A stretch of 64,000 nt of DNA from Nocardioides sp. L-11A (GCA_029961745.1 CP124680.1:3410001-3474000); one strand, 5' to 3'. Shown: positions 25,467 to 35,198, numbered from the stretch's first letter. Notes: generated from the sequence alone by a model not told the origin. Made by a program: numbers and translations.

Positions 25467-26123
25467 GTGAAGGTCATCGCCGCGCTGCACGGCCCCGGTC
25501 CCGCCCTGCTCGCCCCCGCGTTCCGCGCGGAGGCAGCCGCCGCCGGGGCCACCCGGCTCCAGGTCAACCTCGACGACGACGCCGTCGCACCGGCGATGCG
25601 GTTCGGTCCCGGCGCACCGATCACGGCAGTGGTCTCGATGTGGACCGACGGCGGGCCCGAGACCGTCCTCGACGTCGTACGACGCCACGACCCCGACGTC
25701 CACGCGTGGTCCGTCGACGAGCGGGAGCCGCTGGTCCCGCCCGCGGTGCCGGACGGCGAGCGCGCCGACGCGCTGGCCAACCTCGCCTTCCTGCGCCGGC
25801 CCGCGACGATGCCGCACGCCGCCTGGCTGACCGACTGGCTGCAGCGGCACACGACGGTCGCCATCGAGGCCCAGGGCACCTTCGGGTACGTGCAGAACCC
25901 GGTCCTCGCATCGCTCACGCCCGGCGGTGGCGACGTCGCCGGCATCGTGGAGGAGTTGTTCCCGATGGCCGCGCTGAGCGACCAGCACGCGTTCTACGGC
26001 AGTGGCGGCGACGATGCCGAGCTCCAGCGCCGGTTCACGAGGCTGATGGACAGCTGCGCGCGCTTCGGCGCGGCCGACGGCCTCGACCTGGTGCCGACCA
26101 GCCGCTACATGTTCGCGCTCTGA
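25467..26123 (+). CDS. EthD domain-containing protein
   Basis: Protein of 218 residues resembling tandem EthD (dimeric alpha-beta barrel) domains. The first half is degenerate; the second half has DWLQRHTTVAIEAQGTFGYVQN and GIVEELFPMAALSDQHAFY, matching the EthD pattern of an RNxVxxxxP-like joint and the 'ee.fp.l..l.d...f' helix, ending in LDLVPTSRYMFAL, typical of EthD proteins in steroid and terpene degraders. GTG 25467 is 7 nt after TAGGTT, giving a leaderless start. The activity of such proteins is poorly known. Its presence a few kb from a KstR-type site may be coincidental. Confidence 0.7.
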   Translation: MKVIAALHGPGPALLAPAFRAEAAAAGATRLQVNLDDDAVAPAMRFGPGAPITAVVSMWTDGGPETVLDVVRRHDPDVHAWSVDEREPLVPPAVPDGERADALANLAFLRRPATMPHAAWLTDWLQRHTTVAIEAQGTFGYVQNPVLASLTPGGGDVAGIVEELFPMAALSDQHAFYGSGGDDAELQRRFTRLMDSCARFGAADGLDLVPTSRYMFAL

Positions 26124-26148
26124 GCCCGGGCCTGCCGCGCCGGTGCAG

Positions 26149-27159
26149 TCAGCCGAGGATCTCCGAGCGGCGGGGCGAGCGGGTCAGTGCCGGGTCGGTG
26201 GTGACGACGCCGTCGAGGGCCCGGTCGATCGCGGTCAGCGTGTCGGCGTCGAGGCGCACCCCGGCGGCCTTCACGTTCTCGGTGACCTGCTCGGGGCGGC
26301 TCGCGCCGATGATGGCGGCGGACACGTTGTCGTTCTGCAGCACCCAGGCGACGGCGAGCTGGGCGAGCGAGAGTCCGGCCCCCTCGGCGATCGGCACCAG
26401 CAGCTGCACCCGCTCGAGGACGTCGTCGCGCAGCCAGCGGCTGATGTCGTTGGCGCCGCCCTTCTCGTCGGTCGCCCGCGAGCCGCCCGGCGGGGCCTGA
26501 CCGGGGCGGTACTTGCCGGTGAGCACGCCCTGGGCGATCGGCGACCACACGATCTGGCCGATCCCGAGCTCCTGCGAGGTCGGCACCACCTCGGCCTCGA
26601 TCACCCGCCACAGCATGGAGTACTGCGGCTGGTTGGAGATCAGCGGCACCCGCAGCTCGCGCGCCAGCTCCGCGGCCGCCCGGATCTCCTCGGCACGCCA
26701 CTCCGAGACCCCGATGTAGAGGGCTTTGCCCGACCTGACGACGTCGGCGAAGGCCAGCATCGTCTCCTCCAACGGGGTCTCGTGGTCGAAGCGGTGCGCC
26801 TGGTAGAGGTCCACGTAGTCGGTGCCGAGCCGGCGCAGCGAACCGTCGATCGACTCCAGGATGTGCTTGCGCGAGAGACCGTGGTCGTTGTGCCGCCCCG
26901 GCCCGGTCGGCCAGAAGACCTTCGTGAAGATCTCCAGGCCCTCCCGCCGCTCCCCCGCGAGCGCCCTGCCGAGCACGGTCTCCGCGGCGGTGTTGGCGTA
27001 GACGTCGGCAGTGTCGAAGGTCGTGATCCCCTCGTCGAGTGCACGGCGCACGCAGGCCAGGGCGCCGTCCTCCTCGACCTGGGACCCGTGCGTGATCCAG
27101 TTGCCGTAGGCGATGGCCGAGATGCGGAGCCCACTCGCCCCGAGGTTGCGAATCTCCAT
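26149..27159 (-). CDS. Aldo/keto reductase
   Basis: TIM-barrel NADPH oxidoreductase of 336 residues, of the potassium-channel beta-subunit-like subgroup (AKR6/AKR12). Catalytic residues are in place: Asp and Tyr of TFDTADVYANTAAE, Lys of EIFTKVFWPTG, and His of LYQAHRFDHETPLEET. SNQPQYSMLWRVIEAEV and WSPIAQGVLTGKYRPG continue the barrel; SAAIIGASRPEQVTENV binds the cofactor. ATG 27159 follows TAGGGT by 6 nt. It converges with the EthD gene (25 bp between stops). Substrate is not predictable; reduction of small aldehydes or ketones is likely. Confidence 0.92.
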   Translation of the reverse strand: MEIRNLGASGLRISAIAYGNWITHGSQVEEDGALACVRRALDEGITTFDTADVYANTAAETVLGRALAGERREGLEIFTKVFWPTGPGRHNDHGLSRKHILESIDGSLRRLGTDYVDLYQAHRFDHETPLEETMLAFADVVRSGKALYIGVSEWRAEEIRAAAELARELRVPLISNQPQYSMLWRVIEAEVVPTSQELGIGQIVWSPIAQGVLTGKYRPGQAPPGGSRATDEKGGANDISRWLRDDVLERVQLLVPIAEGAGLSLAQLAVAWVLQNDNVSAAIIGASRPEQVTENVKAAGVRLDADTLTAIDRALDGVVTTDPALTRSPRRSEILG

Positions 27160-27211
27160 AGGTCGACCCTAGTGCTCCAGACCACACCGGCTCCCTGCCA
27201 GACTGACCGGC

Positions 27212-27751
27212 ATGGTCGCTGCTGACGTGTCCGTCCGGGTCGCCTGGCCGGCCGATGCCGGCGGGATCGCCGCGGTCCAGCTCCGGTCCTGGCAGGAGCG
27301 GTACGACGACGGGCTGGCCGTCCTCGCCGAGCAGGGCCTGGACGCCGCCACCCTCGCGGGCGCCTGGCAGCAGTCCCTCTCCCGGCCGCCGGAGGCCCGG
27401 CATCGCGCCCTCGTCGCCCTGGCCCACGACCGGGTGGTCGGTTTCGCCGTGACCGGCCCCAACGCCGACCCGGACGCCGACGCGGCCGCCGACGGCGAGA
27501 TGGCGGAGTTCACCGTCGATCCGGCCGAGACCCGCGCCGGGCACGGCTCGCGACTGCTCCAGGCCTGCGTCGACACGCTCGTCGCCGACGGGTTCACCCG
27601 CGCCGTGTGCTGGCTGGACGCCGCCGACGACGTCTTCCGGGCCTTCCTCACCGACGCCGGCTGGGAGCCCGACGGCGCGAGCCGCGAGCTGGCCGACGAG
27701 GCGGGATCGGGCTCGGTCAAGCAGGTCCGACTGCACACCGCGCTCGCCTGA
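27212..27751 (+). CDS. GNAT-family N-acetyltransferase
   Basis: Single-domain GNAT of 179 residues. It opens SVRVAWPADAGGIAAVQLRSWQERY, the usual strand-helix for GNATs that act on small molecules or peptides, then MAEFTVDPAETRAGHGSRLLQACVDTLVADGF, where R-A-G-H-G-S takes the acetyl-CoA pyrophosphate loop, and VFRAFLTDAGWEPDG as the C-terminal part. Upstream CAGACT lies 7 nt before ATG, a weak form of the leaderless -10. It is followed by azlC after 5 bp and may be cotranscribed. Confidence 0.8.
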   Translation: MVAADVSVRVAWPADAGGIAAVQLRSWQERYDDGLAVLAEQGLDAATLAGAWQQSLSRPPEARHRALVALAHDRVVGFAVTGPNADPDADAAADGEMAEFTVDPAETRAGHGSRLLQACVDTLVADGFTRAVCWLDAADDVFRAFLTDAGWEPDGASRELADEAGSGSVKQVRLHTALA

Positions 27752-27756
27752 GCCCG

Positions 27757-28452
27757 ATGAGCGTCGAGGAGGCCCGGCGGGCGGTCGTCCGCGACAGCCT
27801 GGGCGTCGCGATCGCGACCGGCACCTACGGGCTGAGCTTCGGAGCCGTCGGCGTGGCCTCGGGTCTCGATGTCGCGCAGACCTGCGCGCTGTCCCTGGTC
27901 ATGTTCACCGGCGCCTCGCAGTTCGCGCTGGTCGGCGTCCTCGGCTCGGGCGGCACGCCGCTGGCCGGCGCGCTCACCGCACTGCTGCTCGGCACCCGGA
28001 ACACGCTCTACGGACTGCGGATGGCGCCGCTGTTGGGCTACCGCGGGTGGCGCCGGCTCGCCGCGGCCCAGGTGCTCATCGACGAGTCGACGGCGATGAG
28101 CGTGACCCGGCCCGACCGGCGGCTGGCCCGCACCGGCTTCCTCACCACCGGGCTGACCATCTTCGTGCTGTGGAACCTGACCACCCTCGTGGGCGCGGTC
28201 GCCGGCGAACAGCTCGGCGACCCGAAGGACCTGGGGCTCGACGCGGCCGTCGGTGCGGCCTTCCTGGCCCTGCTCTGGCCGCGGCTGGACACCACCGTGC
28301 TGCGGGTGACCGCCGTGTTGGCCGCGCTGGTCGCGGCCGGCGCGGTGACGGTGACCCCGGCCGGCGTACCGGTGCTCGTCGCGGCCGGCGTCGCCGTCCT
28401 GGTCGCCGCGCTGGCGCCGCGCCGGTCCGTGGAGCCGGAGGACGCGTCGTGA
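27757..28452 (+). CDS. azlC: Branched-chain amino acid exporter large subunit AzlC
   Basis: Membrane protein of 231 residues with about seven hydrophobic segments. The AzlC signature is clear: GVAIATGTYGLSFGAVGVASGLDV, then LVMFTGASQFALVGVL and LLGTRNTLYGLRMAPLLG, and ASVTRPDR-type loop DESTAMSVTRP. It works with AzlD to export branched-chain amino acids or similar compounds. It begins 5 bp after the acetyltransferase and overlaps azlD as GTGA. Substrate is inferred from the family. Confidence 0.92.
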   Translation: MSVEEARRAVVRDSLGVAIATGTYGLSFGAVGVASGLDVAQTCALSLVMFTGASQFALVGVLGSGGTPLAGALTALLLGTRNTLYGLRMAPLLGYRGWRRLAAAQVLIDESTAMSVTRPDRRLARTGFLTTGLTIFVLWNLTTLVGAVAGEQLGDPKDLGLDAAVGAAFLALLWPRLDTTVLRVTAVLAALVAAGAVTVTPAGVPVLVAAGVAVLVAALAPRRSVEPEDAS

Positions 28453-28754
28453 TCTGGTGGGCCGTCCTCGGCGCCGGTGTCGGCTGCTACCTGCTCAAGC
28501 TCGCCGGCCTCTCCGTCCCCGCCCGGGTGCTCGGCAACCCACTGGTCGCGCGGATCGCCGATCTGATCCCGGTCGCGCTGCTCGCCGCCCTGGTGACCGT
28601 GCAGGTCCTGGCCGCGCCCGAGGGCCGCGCGCTCACGCTCGACGCTCGGGTGCTCGCGCTGGGCGTGGCGGTGCTCCTGCTCCTCGCCCGTGCGCCCTTC
28701 CTGGTCGTCGTCTTCGGCTCCGCGGCCGCCGCCGCCCTCGTCCGGCTGCTCTGA
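28449..28754 (+). CDS. azlD: Branched-chain amino acid exporter small subunit AzlD
   Basis: Membrane protein of 101 residues with four hydrophobic segments. IWWAVLGAGVGCYLLKLAGL at the start, VARIADLIPVALLAALVTVQVL in the middle (the conserved 'yiP.avlaal' region of AzlD) and LLLLARAPFLVVVFGSAAAAALVRLL at the end are typical. It is coupled to azlC by a 4-bp overlap. A 20-bp-arm palindrome lies 28 bp after the stop, between it and the convergent dapB. Confidence 0.9.
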   Translation: MIWWAVLGAGVGCYLLKLAGLSVPARVLGNPLVARIADLIPVALLAALVTVQVLAAPEGRALTLDARVLALGVAVLLLLARAPFLVVVFGSAAAAALVRLL

Positions 28755-28782
28755 GCGCCGCCGGCGATGCCGCGCATCCGTC

Positions 28783-28826
28783 GCGTCATACGTTCTGTGG
28801 GCAAGAGCCCACAGAACGTATGACGC
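28783..28826. repeat. Palindromic repeat, family B copy 1 (bidirectional terminator)
   Basis: A perfect 20-bp inverted repeat (GCGTCATACGTTCTGTGGGC and its complement) flanks a 4-nt loop AAGA. A further CCGT/ACGG pair lies just outside with one mismatch. It sits between the convergent azlD and dapB genes. The same palindrome, inverted and with one base pair changed in each arm, occurs at 32192-32241. Likely acts as a terminator for both strands. Confidence 0.85.
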
Positions 28827-28842
28827 TACGGCGGGAAACGAC

Positions 28843-30195
<1,353 letters not shown>

Positions 30196-30256
30196 TCACA
30201 CGCGCGGCGCTCCCAGGCTCGCGATTGGCCCGGACGGGGTCGCCACTTGTTAACCT

Positions 30257-30419
30257 GCTGGGGCAGCATGCCCGGTTCGGGCTGGCCTGTCTCTCGGAGA
30301 GACTCGAACTCGACGTGACCGCGTGGCGCCCCCTCCACGCCGTCACACCGGGCCCGTGCCCTCCAGGGAACCCGCCGGAAAACGGACATGCGTCCTGACC
30401 GGCGAGACCCTGGAGAGAC
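30257..30419 (+). ncRNA. Structured 5' leader of the BCCT transporter (candidate riboswitch)
   Basis: After a TAACCT -10-like box (30251-30256) the leader folds into four hairpins: GCCCG/CGGGC (30270-30282), GTCTCT/AGAGAC around CGG (30289-30303), GTGACC-GCGTGG/CCACGC-CGTCAC (30315-30346, one mismatch), and a nested stem in which CTCCAGGG (30361-30368) pairs with CCCTGGAG (30408-30415), GCCGG with CCGGC, and GGAC with GTCC. The last stem buries the GGAGAG ribosome binding site (30412-30417). GTCTCTC of hairpin 2 could instead pair with GAGAGAC at 30413-30419. I recognise no known riboswitch class; the ligand is unknown. Confidence 0.6.
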
Positions 30420-32195
30420 GTGACCCAGACTTCCAGCACGACCCCGAGCAAGAGTCCCTCGCGAGCCGCCGAGCTCGCCGACGCCCTCAGTACGCCGGCG
30501 GCGGACGTCGTCCCCCACCCGGCGCTCGACCAGGCGGTCGAGGCCGAGCGCCCCGCCCGCCGCGGGCTCGACCCGGCGGTGTTCGGCACGGCCGCGGCCG
30601 TGTGCATCGGCTTCGTCGTGTGGGGCCTGGTGAGCACCACCTCGCTCGGCACCGCCTCCGGCAAGGCGCTCGACTGGGTGATGACCAACACCGGCTGGCT
30701 GTTCGTGCTGACCTCCAGCGGGTTCGTCGTGTTCGTGATCTGGCTGGCGATGAGCAAGTACGGCACCATCCCGCTGGGCCGTGACGACGAGGAGCCGGAG
30801 TTCCGGACCACCTCGTGGATCGCCATGATGTTCAGCGCGGGCATGGGCATCGGGCTGATGTTCTACGGCGTCAGCGAGCCGCTCTCCCACTTCGTCACCC
30901 CGCCGCCCGGCACCGGTGGCGACCCGGACTCCGCCGCGCAGACGGCCATGGCGACCACGATGTTCCACTGGACGCTGCACCCGTGGGCGATCTACGCCGT
31001 CGTCGGCCTCGCCATCGCCTACGGCGTCTACCGCAAGGGCCGGGTCCAGCTGATCTCCGCGGCCTTCGCGCCGCTGCTCGGCAAGCGCGCCTCCGGCGGT
31101 GCCGGCAAGGTGATCGACATGTTCGCGATCTTCGCGACCCTCTTCGGCTCGGCCACCTCGCTGGGCCTGGGCGCGCTCCAGATCAGCAGCGGACTCGAGA
31201 TCGTGGGCGACATCGGCCCGCTCGGCAACGGCGCCCTGGTCGTGATCATCACCGTGCTGACCGTCGCCTTCGTCCTGTCCGCCGTCTCCGGCGTGGCCAA
31301 AGGCATCCAGTGGCTCTCGAACATCAACATGGTGCTCGCCGTCGTACTCGCGCTGTTCCTGTTCGTGGTCGGCCCGACCGTGTTCATCCTCAACCTGGTG
31401 CCGACCTCGGTCGGCAGCTACGTCCAGGATCTCGCCATGATGGCTGCCCGCACCGGCGCGGAGGGGGCCGACACCGAGGCCTGGCTGAGCGGCTGGACCG
31501 TCTTCTACTGGGCCTGGTGGCTGTCGTGGACGCCCTTCGTCGGCATGTTCATCGCACGCATCTCGCGTGGGCGCACCATCCGCCAGTTCGTCACGGGCGT
31601 CCTGCTCGTCCCGAGTGTCGTGAGCGTGATCTGGTTCTGCATCCTCGGCGGCACCGCCATCGACCTGCAGGGCTCCGGCACCGACATCGCCGATGCCGGC
31701 GGTCTGGAGGCCCAGCTGTTCGGCACCCTCGACGCGCTCCCGCTGGCCACGATCGCCAGCGTCCTGGTCATGCTGCTGGTGGCGATCTTCTTCGTCTCCG
31801 GCGCCGACGCGGCGTCGATCGTGATGGGCAGCCTGTCCGAGCGCGGCACGACCGAGCCCCGCCGTACGGTCGTCATCTTCTGGGGCGTCGCGACCGGTGC
31901 GGTCGCGGCGGTCATGCTGCTCGCCGGCGGCGAGGACGCACTGACCGGTCTGCAGACGATCACCATCGTGGCGGCCCTGCCGTTCGTGGTGATCATGATC
32001 GGCCTGGCCGCCTCCCTCGTCCGCGAGCTGCGGCACGACCCGATGGTCGTGCGGCGTCGGTACGGCGAGGAGGCGGTCGAGCAGGCCGTCATCACCGGCG
32101 TCACCGAGCACGGCGACGACTTCGTGCTCTCCATCGAGCCGGTCGACCCCGAGCCGGAGCCTGAGCCGGAGCCCGCGACGGAATCCTCGCGGTAA
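30420..32195 (+). CDS. BCCT-family choline/betaine/carnitine transporter
   Basis: Secondary transporter of 591 residues with 12 helices, related to BetP. Diagnostic segments: FSAGMGIGLMFYGVSEPLSHF (the GMGIG unwound stretch of TM3, glycine-rich form implying Na+ coupling), FHWTLHPWAIYAVVGLAIAY, and the TM8 box WTVFYWAWWLSWTPFVGMFIARISRGRTI, whose Trp residues form the aromatic cage for trimethylammonium substrates. A 45-residue cytosolic N-terminus and a C-terminal tail ending in PEPEPEPEP resemble osmosensing arms. GTG 30420 has GGAGAG at 30412-30417, which is sequestered by a leader stem. The TAA stop lies inside the palindrome at 32192-32241. Betaine or choline uptake under osmotic stress is likely. 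Confidence 0.93.
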   Translation: MTQTSSTTPSKSPSRAAELADALSTPAADVVPHPALDQAVEAERPARRGLDPAVFGTAAAVCIGFVVWGLVSTTSLGTASGKALDWVMTNTGWLFVLTSSGFVVFVIWLAMSKYGTIPLGRDDEEPEFRTTSWIAMMFSAGMGIGLMFYGVSEPLSHFVTPPPGTGGDPDSAAQTAMATTMFHWTLHPWAIYAVVGLAIAYGVYRKGRVQLISAAFAPLLGKRASGGAGKVIDMFAIFATLFGSATSLGLGALQISSGLEIVGDIGPLGNGALVVIITVLTVAFVLSAVSGVAKGIQWLSNINMVLAVVLALFLFVVGPTVFILNLVPTSVGSYVQDLAMMAARTGAEGADTEAWLSGWTVFYWAWWLSWTPFVGMFIARISRGRTIRQFVTGVLLVPSVVSVIWFCILGGTAIDLQGSGTDIADAGGLEAQLFGTLDALPLATIASVLVMLLVAIFFVSGADAASIVMGSLSERGTTEPRRTVVIFWGVATGAVAAVMLLAGGEDALTGLQTITIVAALPFVVIMIGLAASLVRELRHDPMVVRRRYGEEAVEQAVITGVTEHGDDFVLSIEPVDPEPEPEPEPATESSR

Positions 32196-32241
32196 CGTCA
32201 TACGTTCCGTGGGCTCTTGCCCACGGAACGTATGACGTTAC
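32192..32241. repeat. Palindromic repeat, family B copy 2 (bidirectional terminator, contains two stop codons)
   Basis: A perfect 23-bp inverted repeat (GTAACGTCATACGTTCCGTG then GGC, and its complement) flanks the loop TCTT. The left TAA (32193-32195) is the stop of the BCCT gene and the right TTA (32238-32240) is the stop of the convergent M16 peptidase gene. It matches copy 1 at 28783 in reverse orientation with one compensatory pair change. Confidence 0.9.
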
Positions 32242-33563
32242 GCCGGGCCCACCAGCGCGAGCAGCTCGGGCCGGCCGAAGACCGCGGCGGCGACCTCGCG
32301 GACCTCGCCGAGGGTCACGGCCTCGATCCGGGCGATGACCTCGTCGATGCCGAGCACCTCACCGTTGACGAGCTCGTTCTTGCCCAGGCGCATCATCCGG
32401 GAGCCGGAGTCCTCCAGGCCCAGGATCATGCCGCCGACGAGCTGCCCCTTGCCGCGGGTCAGCTCGGCCTCGGTGATCCCCTCGTCGGCGATCAGCCGCA
32501 GCTGGTCGCGGACCACCGCCAGCACCTCGTCGGTGCGGTCGGGCAGGCAGCCGACCGCGACGCCCACCAGGCCGGAGTCGGCGTAGTGGCTGGCGAAGGA
32601 GTAGACGGAGTAGGCCAGCCCCCGCAGCTCGCGGACCTCCTGGAACAGTCGACTGGAGGTCCCGCCGCCCAAGGCGGTGTTGAGCACGCCGAGGGCGTAG
32701 CGCCGGTCGTCGTCGCGGGTGAGGCCCTCACGCCCGATGACCAGGTTGACCTGCTCGAACGGCCGGTCCACCCGCCCGTCCCCCGGCCCGACCCGCGGCC
32801 GGCGCCTCGCGGTCGTCGTCCGCGCCGGTGCCGGGGCCGCCTGCGCCGCGAGCCAGTCGTGGCGCCCGAACGCCTTCTTCACCGCACGTACGACGGCGCC
32901 GTGGTCGAGCGCTCCGGCGACCGAGATCACGGTGTTCGCCGGCACGTAGTGCCGTCGGTAGAAGCGCTTGATCTGCGCCGGGGTCATCGCCTCGATCGAG
33001 TCGGTGGTGCCGGCGATCGGTCGGCCCAGCGGCGATGCGGCACCCCACGCGAGCTCGGCGAGGAGGTTCTGGACGACGTCGTCGGGGTCGTCGTCGTGCA
33101 TGGCGATCTCGTCGAGGATCACGTCGCGCTCGGCGTCGACGTCATGGGTCGCGATGACCGAGCCGGTGATCATGTCACCGAGCACGTCGACGGCGAGCGG
33201 AAGGTCGTCGGAGAGCACCCGCGCGTGGAAGCAGGTGTACTCCTTGGCGGTGAAGGCGTTGAACTCGCCGCCGACCGCGTCGAGCTCGATGGAGATGTCG
33301 AGCGCCGAGCGCTCCGTGGTGCCCTTGAACAGCAGGTGCTCGAGGAAGTGCGAGGCACCGTGGGTGGCCGCGCGCTCGTCGCGCGAGCCCACCCCGACCC
33401 ACACCCCGATGGACGCCGAGCGCGCGCCCGCCATCTGCTCGGTGACGATCCGCAGCCCCGACGGGAGCTGGGTACGACGGACGCGGGACACGACGAGCCC
33501 GTCGGCCCCGGTGACCGTGTGCACGGTCCTGGTGATGGCGCCGGACGACGCGCGAGCCTGCAT
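32238..33563 (-). CDS. M16 family zinc metallopeptidase (processing-peptidase-like)
   Basis: Insulinase-family peptidase of 441 residues. The inverted zinc motif HFLEH has His72, Glu75 and His76, with the third zinc Glu downstream in the AERDVILDEIAMHDDD helix. The C-terminal half has the R/Y substrate pair region SSRLFQEVRELRGLAYSVYSF, so both M16 halves are present. ATG 33563 follows a TACCGT -10 by 7 nt, favouring it over TTG 33581. In many actinobacteria this gene follows pnp directly; here a two-gene plus-strand insert (33664-35198) lies between. The role (turnover of secreted or membrane peptides) is inferred. Confidence 0.93.
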   Translation of the reverse strand: MQARASSGAITRTVHTVTGADGLVVSRVRRTQLPSGLRIVTEQMAGARSASIGVWVGVGSRDERAATHGASHFLEHLLFKGTTERSALDISIELDAVGGEFNAFTAKEYTCFHARVLSDDLPLAVDVLGDMITGSVIATHDVDAERDVILDEIAMHDDDPDDVVQNLLAELAWGAASPLGRPIAGTTDSIEAMTPAQIKRFYRRHYVPANTVISVAGALDHGAVVRAVKKAFGRHDWLAAQAAPAPARTTTARRRPRVGPGDGRVDRPFEQVNLVIGREGLTRDDDRRYALGVLNTALGGGTSSRLFQEVRELRGLAYSVYSFASHYADSGLVGVAVGCLPDRTDEVLAVVRDQLRLIADEGITEAELTRGKGQLVGGMILGLEDSGSRMMRLGKNELVNGEVLGIDEVIARIEAVTLGEVREVAAAVFGRPELLALVGPA

Positions 33564-33663
33564 GGTCCTGACGGTACCCAAGCGTTTGGCCCGCGGCGGT
33601 ATCGGGAAGCCCTCTCCCGGGCGGCCGATGGGCCTGCTCGCAGGCGAGAGGAGTCACGGTCCC

Positions 33664-34044
33664 ATGGCTGAGTCGGTCAAGATGCAGTTCGAAGTGCTCT
33701 ATCGGGCGGGGACCAAGACCTTCCCCGATCAGGCGGCCGACCTGTCGGCGGCACTCGAAGGGATCGGCGAGGTCCACCAGCGGTGGTACGAGCCGACGAT
33801 CCGGGCCGGATCGCCTCCCGCGCTCGCCCAGGCCCTGGAGATCAACCGCACGGTGTACGGCCTGCTCCGCCGGGGCGTGCTGTCCTTCCAGGACGCCGCG
33901 GCGGCGGTGGTCCTGATCACCAAGGACTTCCAGGCCAGCGACGCCGAAGCACGCGAGGCCATGCAGGCGCTGGGCATCAAGGCGTCCGACATCGAGACGC
34001 CGCCGATGGCGAAGCCGCCCACCTTCGGCCAGGCGACGTCGTGA
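33664..34044 (+). CDS. Hypothetical protein, possible WXG100-like partner
   Basis: Protein of 126 residues that I cannot assign with certainty. It is mainly helical: MQFEVLYRAGTKTFPDQAAD, then DLSAALEGIGEVHQRWYEPTI and ALAQALEINRTVYGLLRRGVL, with a second helical half FQDAAAAVVLITKDFQASDAEAREAM. No signal peptide or membrane helix. The size and the helix-turn-helix hairpin shape resemble ESX/WXG100 family proteins, but no WXG is seen (the closest is RWYEP). GAGAGGAG ends 10 nt before ATG 33664. It overlaps the next gene as GTGA, implying the two products work together. Its antiparallel insertion between pnp and the M16 gene suggests gain. Confidence 0.6.
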   Translation: MAESVKMQFEVLYRAGTKTFPDQAADLSAALEGIGEVHQRWYEPTIRAGSPPALAQALEINRTVYGLLRRGVLSFQDAAAAVVLITKDFQASDAEAREAMQALGIKASDIETPPMAKPPTFGQATS

Positions 34045-35198
34045 CCCGGCCGGACGGCGGCGGGGGCGGCGGGATCTCCTTCGACTACAGCGACCAGCGC
34101 TTCGAGACCGTCACCGACGAGATCGAGGACCTGCTCGCCGACCTGATGGGCATCGAGGCCGCCGCGGAGATGTTCCGCACCTATCTCGTGAACCTCAAGC
34201 TCCACCACGAGGGCGAGCAGGTGGCGCCCACCGTGCGGCCGATGAACCTGCCGGCCGCCGAGCCCTTCACCGTCTATCCCGTGCTGCCCGAGCCGCCCTT
34301 CGACATGTCGGGCGACCAGCACTCCTACCAGGACTGGATCAACCAGGCGTACACCGCCGGCGCCCAGGCCGCGGCGGGGACCGGCGCCTGGCTGCGCTCG
34401 ATCATGGACAACTTCTACCTCGTCGACGCCGAGGCCCTGATCAACGGGGCCGACCAGCAGGCAGGTCTGGTGATCCAGCACGGGACCACGCTCACCGCCA
34501 ACCTCGGCGAGGTCAACGCGGCGCTCGCCGACGAGTGGGACTGGGACGGCGACTCGATGGACGCCTTCTTCAACTGGGTCGCGGTCGCCGACGCCGCGCC
34601 GGCGGCGATGCTGCTGTTCGCCTACGCGGCGCAGGCGAGCGTCGCCAAGGCAGGAGCCGCGATCGGCGCCACCCAGGAGGCGATGATGCAGCAGGCGGAG
34701 AACGCCCGCGATGCGCTCGAGGCGACCATCAAGGCCTGGCACGCCGACGCCGACGCCTTCCCCTTCCCGCCGGGCTCGGGCTGGAAGTTCAAGGACATCG
34801 GGACCGCGATCGGGGGCGTGATCCAGAGCAAGGTCCAGGCCCTGTCCGACACCCTTCCGGACCTGGGTCCGCTCGGCAACCTCGGCAAGGACTGGGCCCT
34901 CGACAAGGTCACGAGCAAGCTGATCTCCAAGATCCCCGCGGTCAAGCCGGCCACGCTCACCTACAAGATCCTCACCACCCTGGAGGCGAACGAGGTCGAC
35001 GTCGACAAGCAGCCGACCGCTCAGGTCATCCTCGACACCGTCGAGCAGGCGCTGCGTGCCATCGCGAAGGAGGGCGACGCGGCGGTCACCACCGCGGGCG
35101 AGGGCATCACCGGCCTCGCCGCGACCCTCGACGGCGCGGACGAGCTCGTGATGCCCCGTCCCGACCCGACTCCCACGGGTCACTACGAGCGCGACTGA
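34041..35198 (+). CDS. Putative type VII secretion-like (WXG-containing) effector or structural protein
   Basis: Protein of 385 residues without signal peptide. After a glycine-rich start, ISFDYSDQRFETVTDEIEDL and LADLMGIEAAAEMF suggest a helical N-terminus. Residues about 160-185 read LADEWDWDGDSMDAFFNWVAV, which fits the WxG-xx-xxAF motif of WXG100-superfamily proteins. Long helices then follow (about 185-250), a short linker KAWHADADAFPFPPGSGW, and an Ala-rich C-terminal half. No YxxxD/E secretion signal, ADP-ribosyl or nuclease motif is visible. It is cotranslated with the 126-residue gene and followed by a terminator. A toxin or ESX-like role is inference only; no T7SS ATPase or membrane genes are nearby. 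Confidence 0.55.
   Translation: MTRPDGGGGGGISFDYSDQRFETVTDEIEDLLADLMGIEAAAEMFRTYLVNLKLHHEGEQVAPTVRPMNLPAAEPFTVYPVLPEPPFDMSGDQHSYQDWINQAYTAGAQAAAGTGAWLRSIMDNFYLVDAEALINGADQQAGLVIQHGTTLTANLGEVNAALADEWDWDGDSMDAFFNWVAVADAAPAAMLLFAYAAQASVAKAGAAIGATQEAMMQQAENARDALEATIKAWHADADAFPFPPGSGWKFKDIGTAIGGVIQSKVQALSDTLPDLGPLGNLGKDWALDKVTSKLISKIPAVKPATLTYKILTTLEANEVDVDKQPTAQVILDTVEQALRAIAKEGDAAVTTAGEGITGLAATLDGADELVMPRPDPTPTGHYERD

Noticed and set aside
30257..30419. Match to known riboswitches (glycine, ydaO/c-di-AMP, SAM, cobalamin)
   Set aside because: GGAGAG occurs twice as in glycine switches, but the downstream conserved cores are absent; no known consensus could be recognised.
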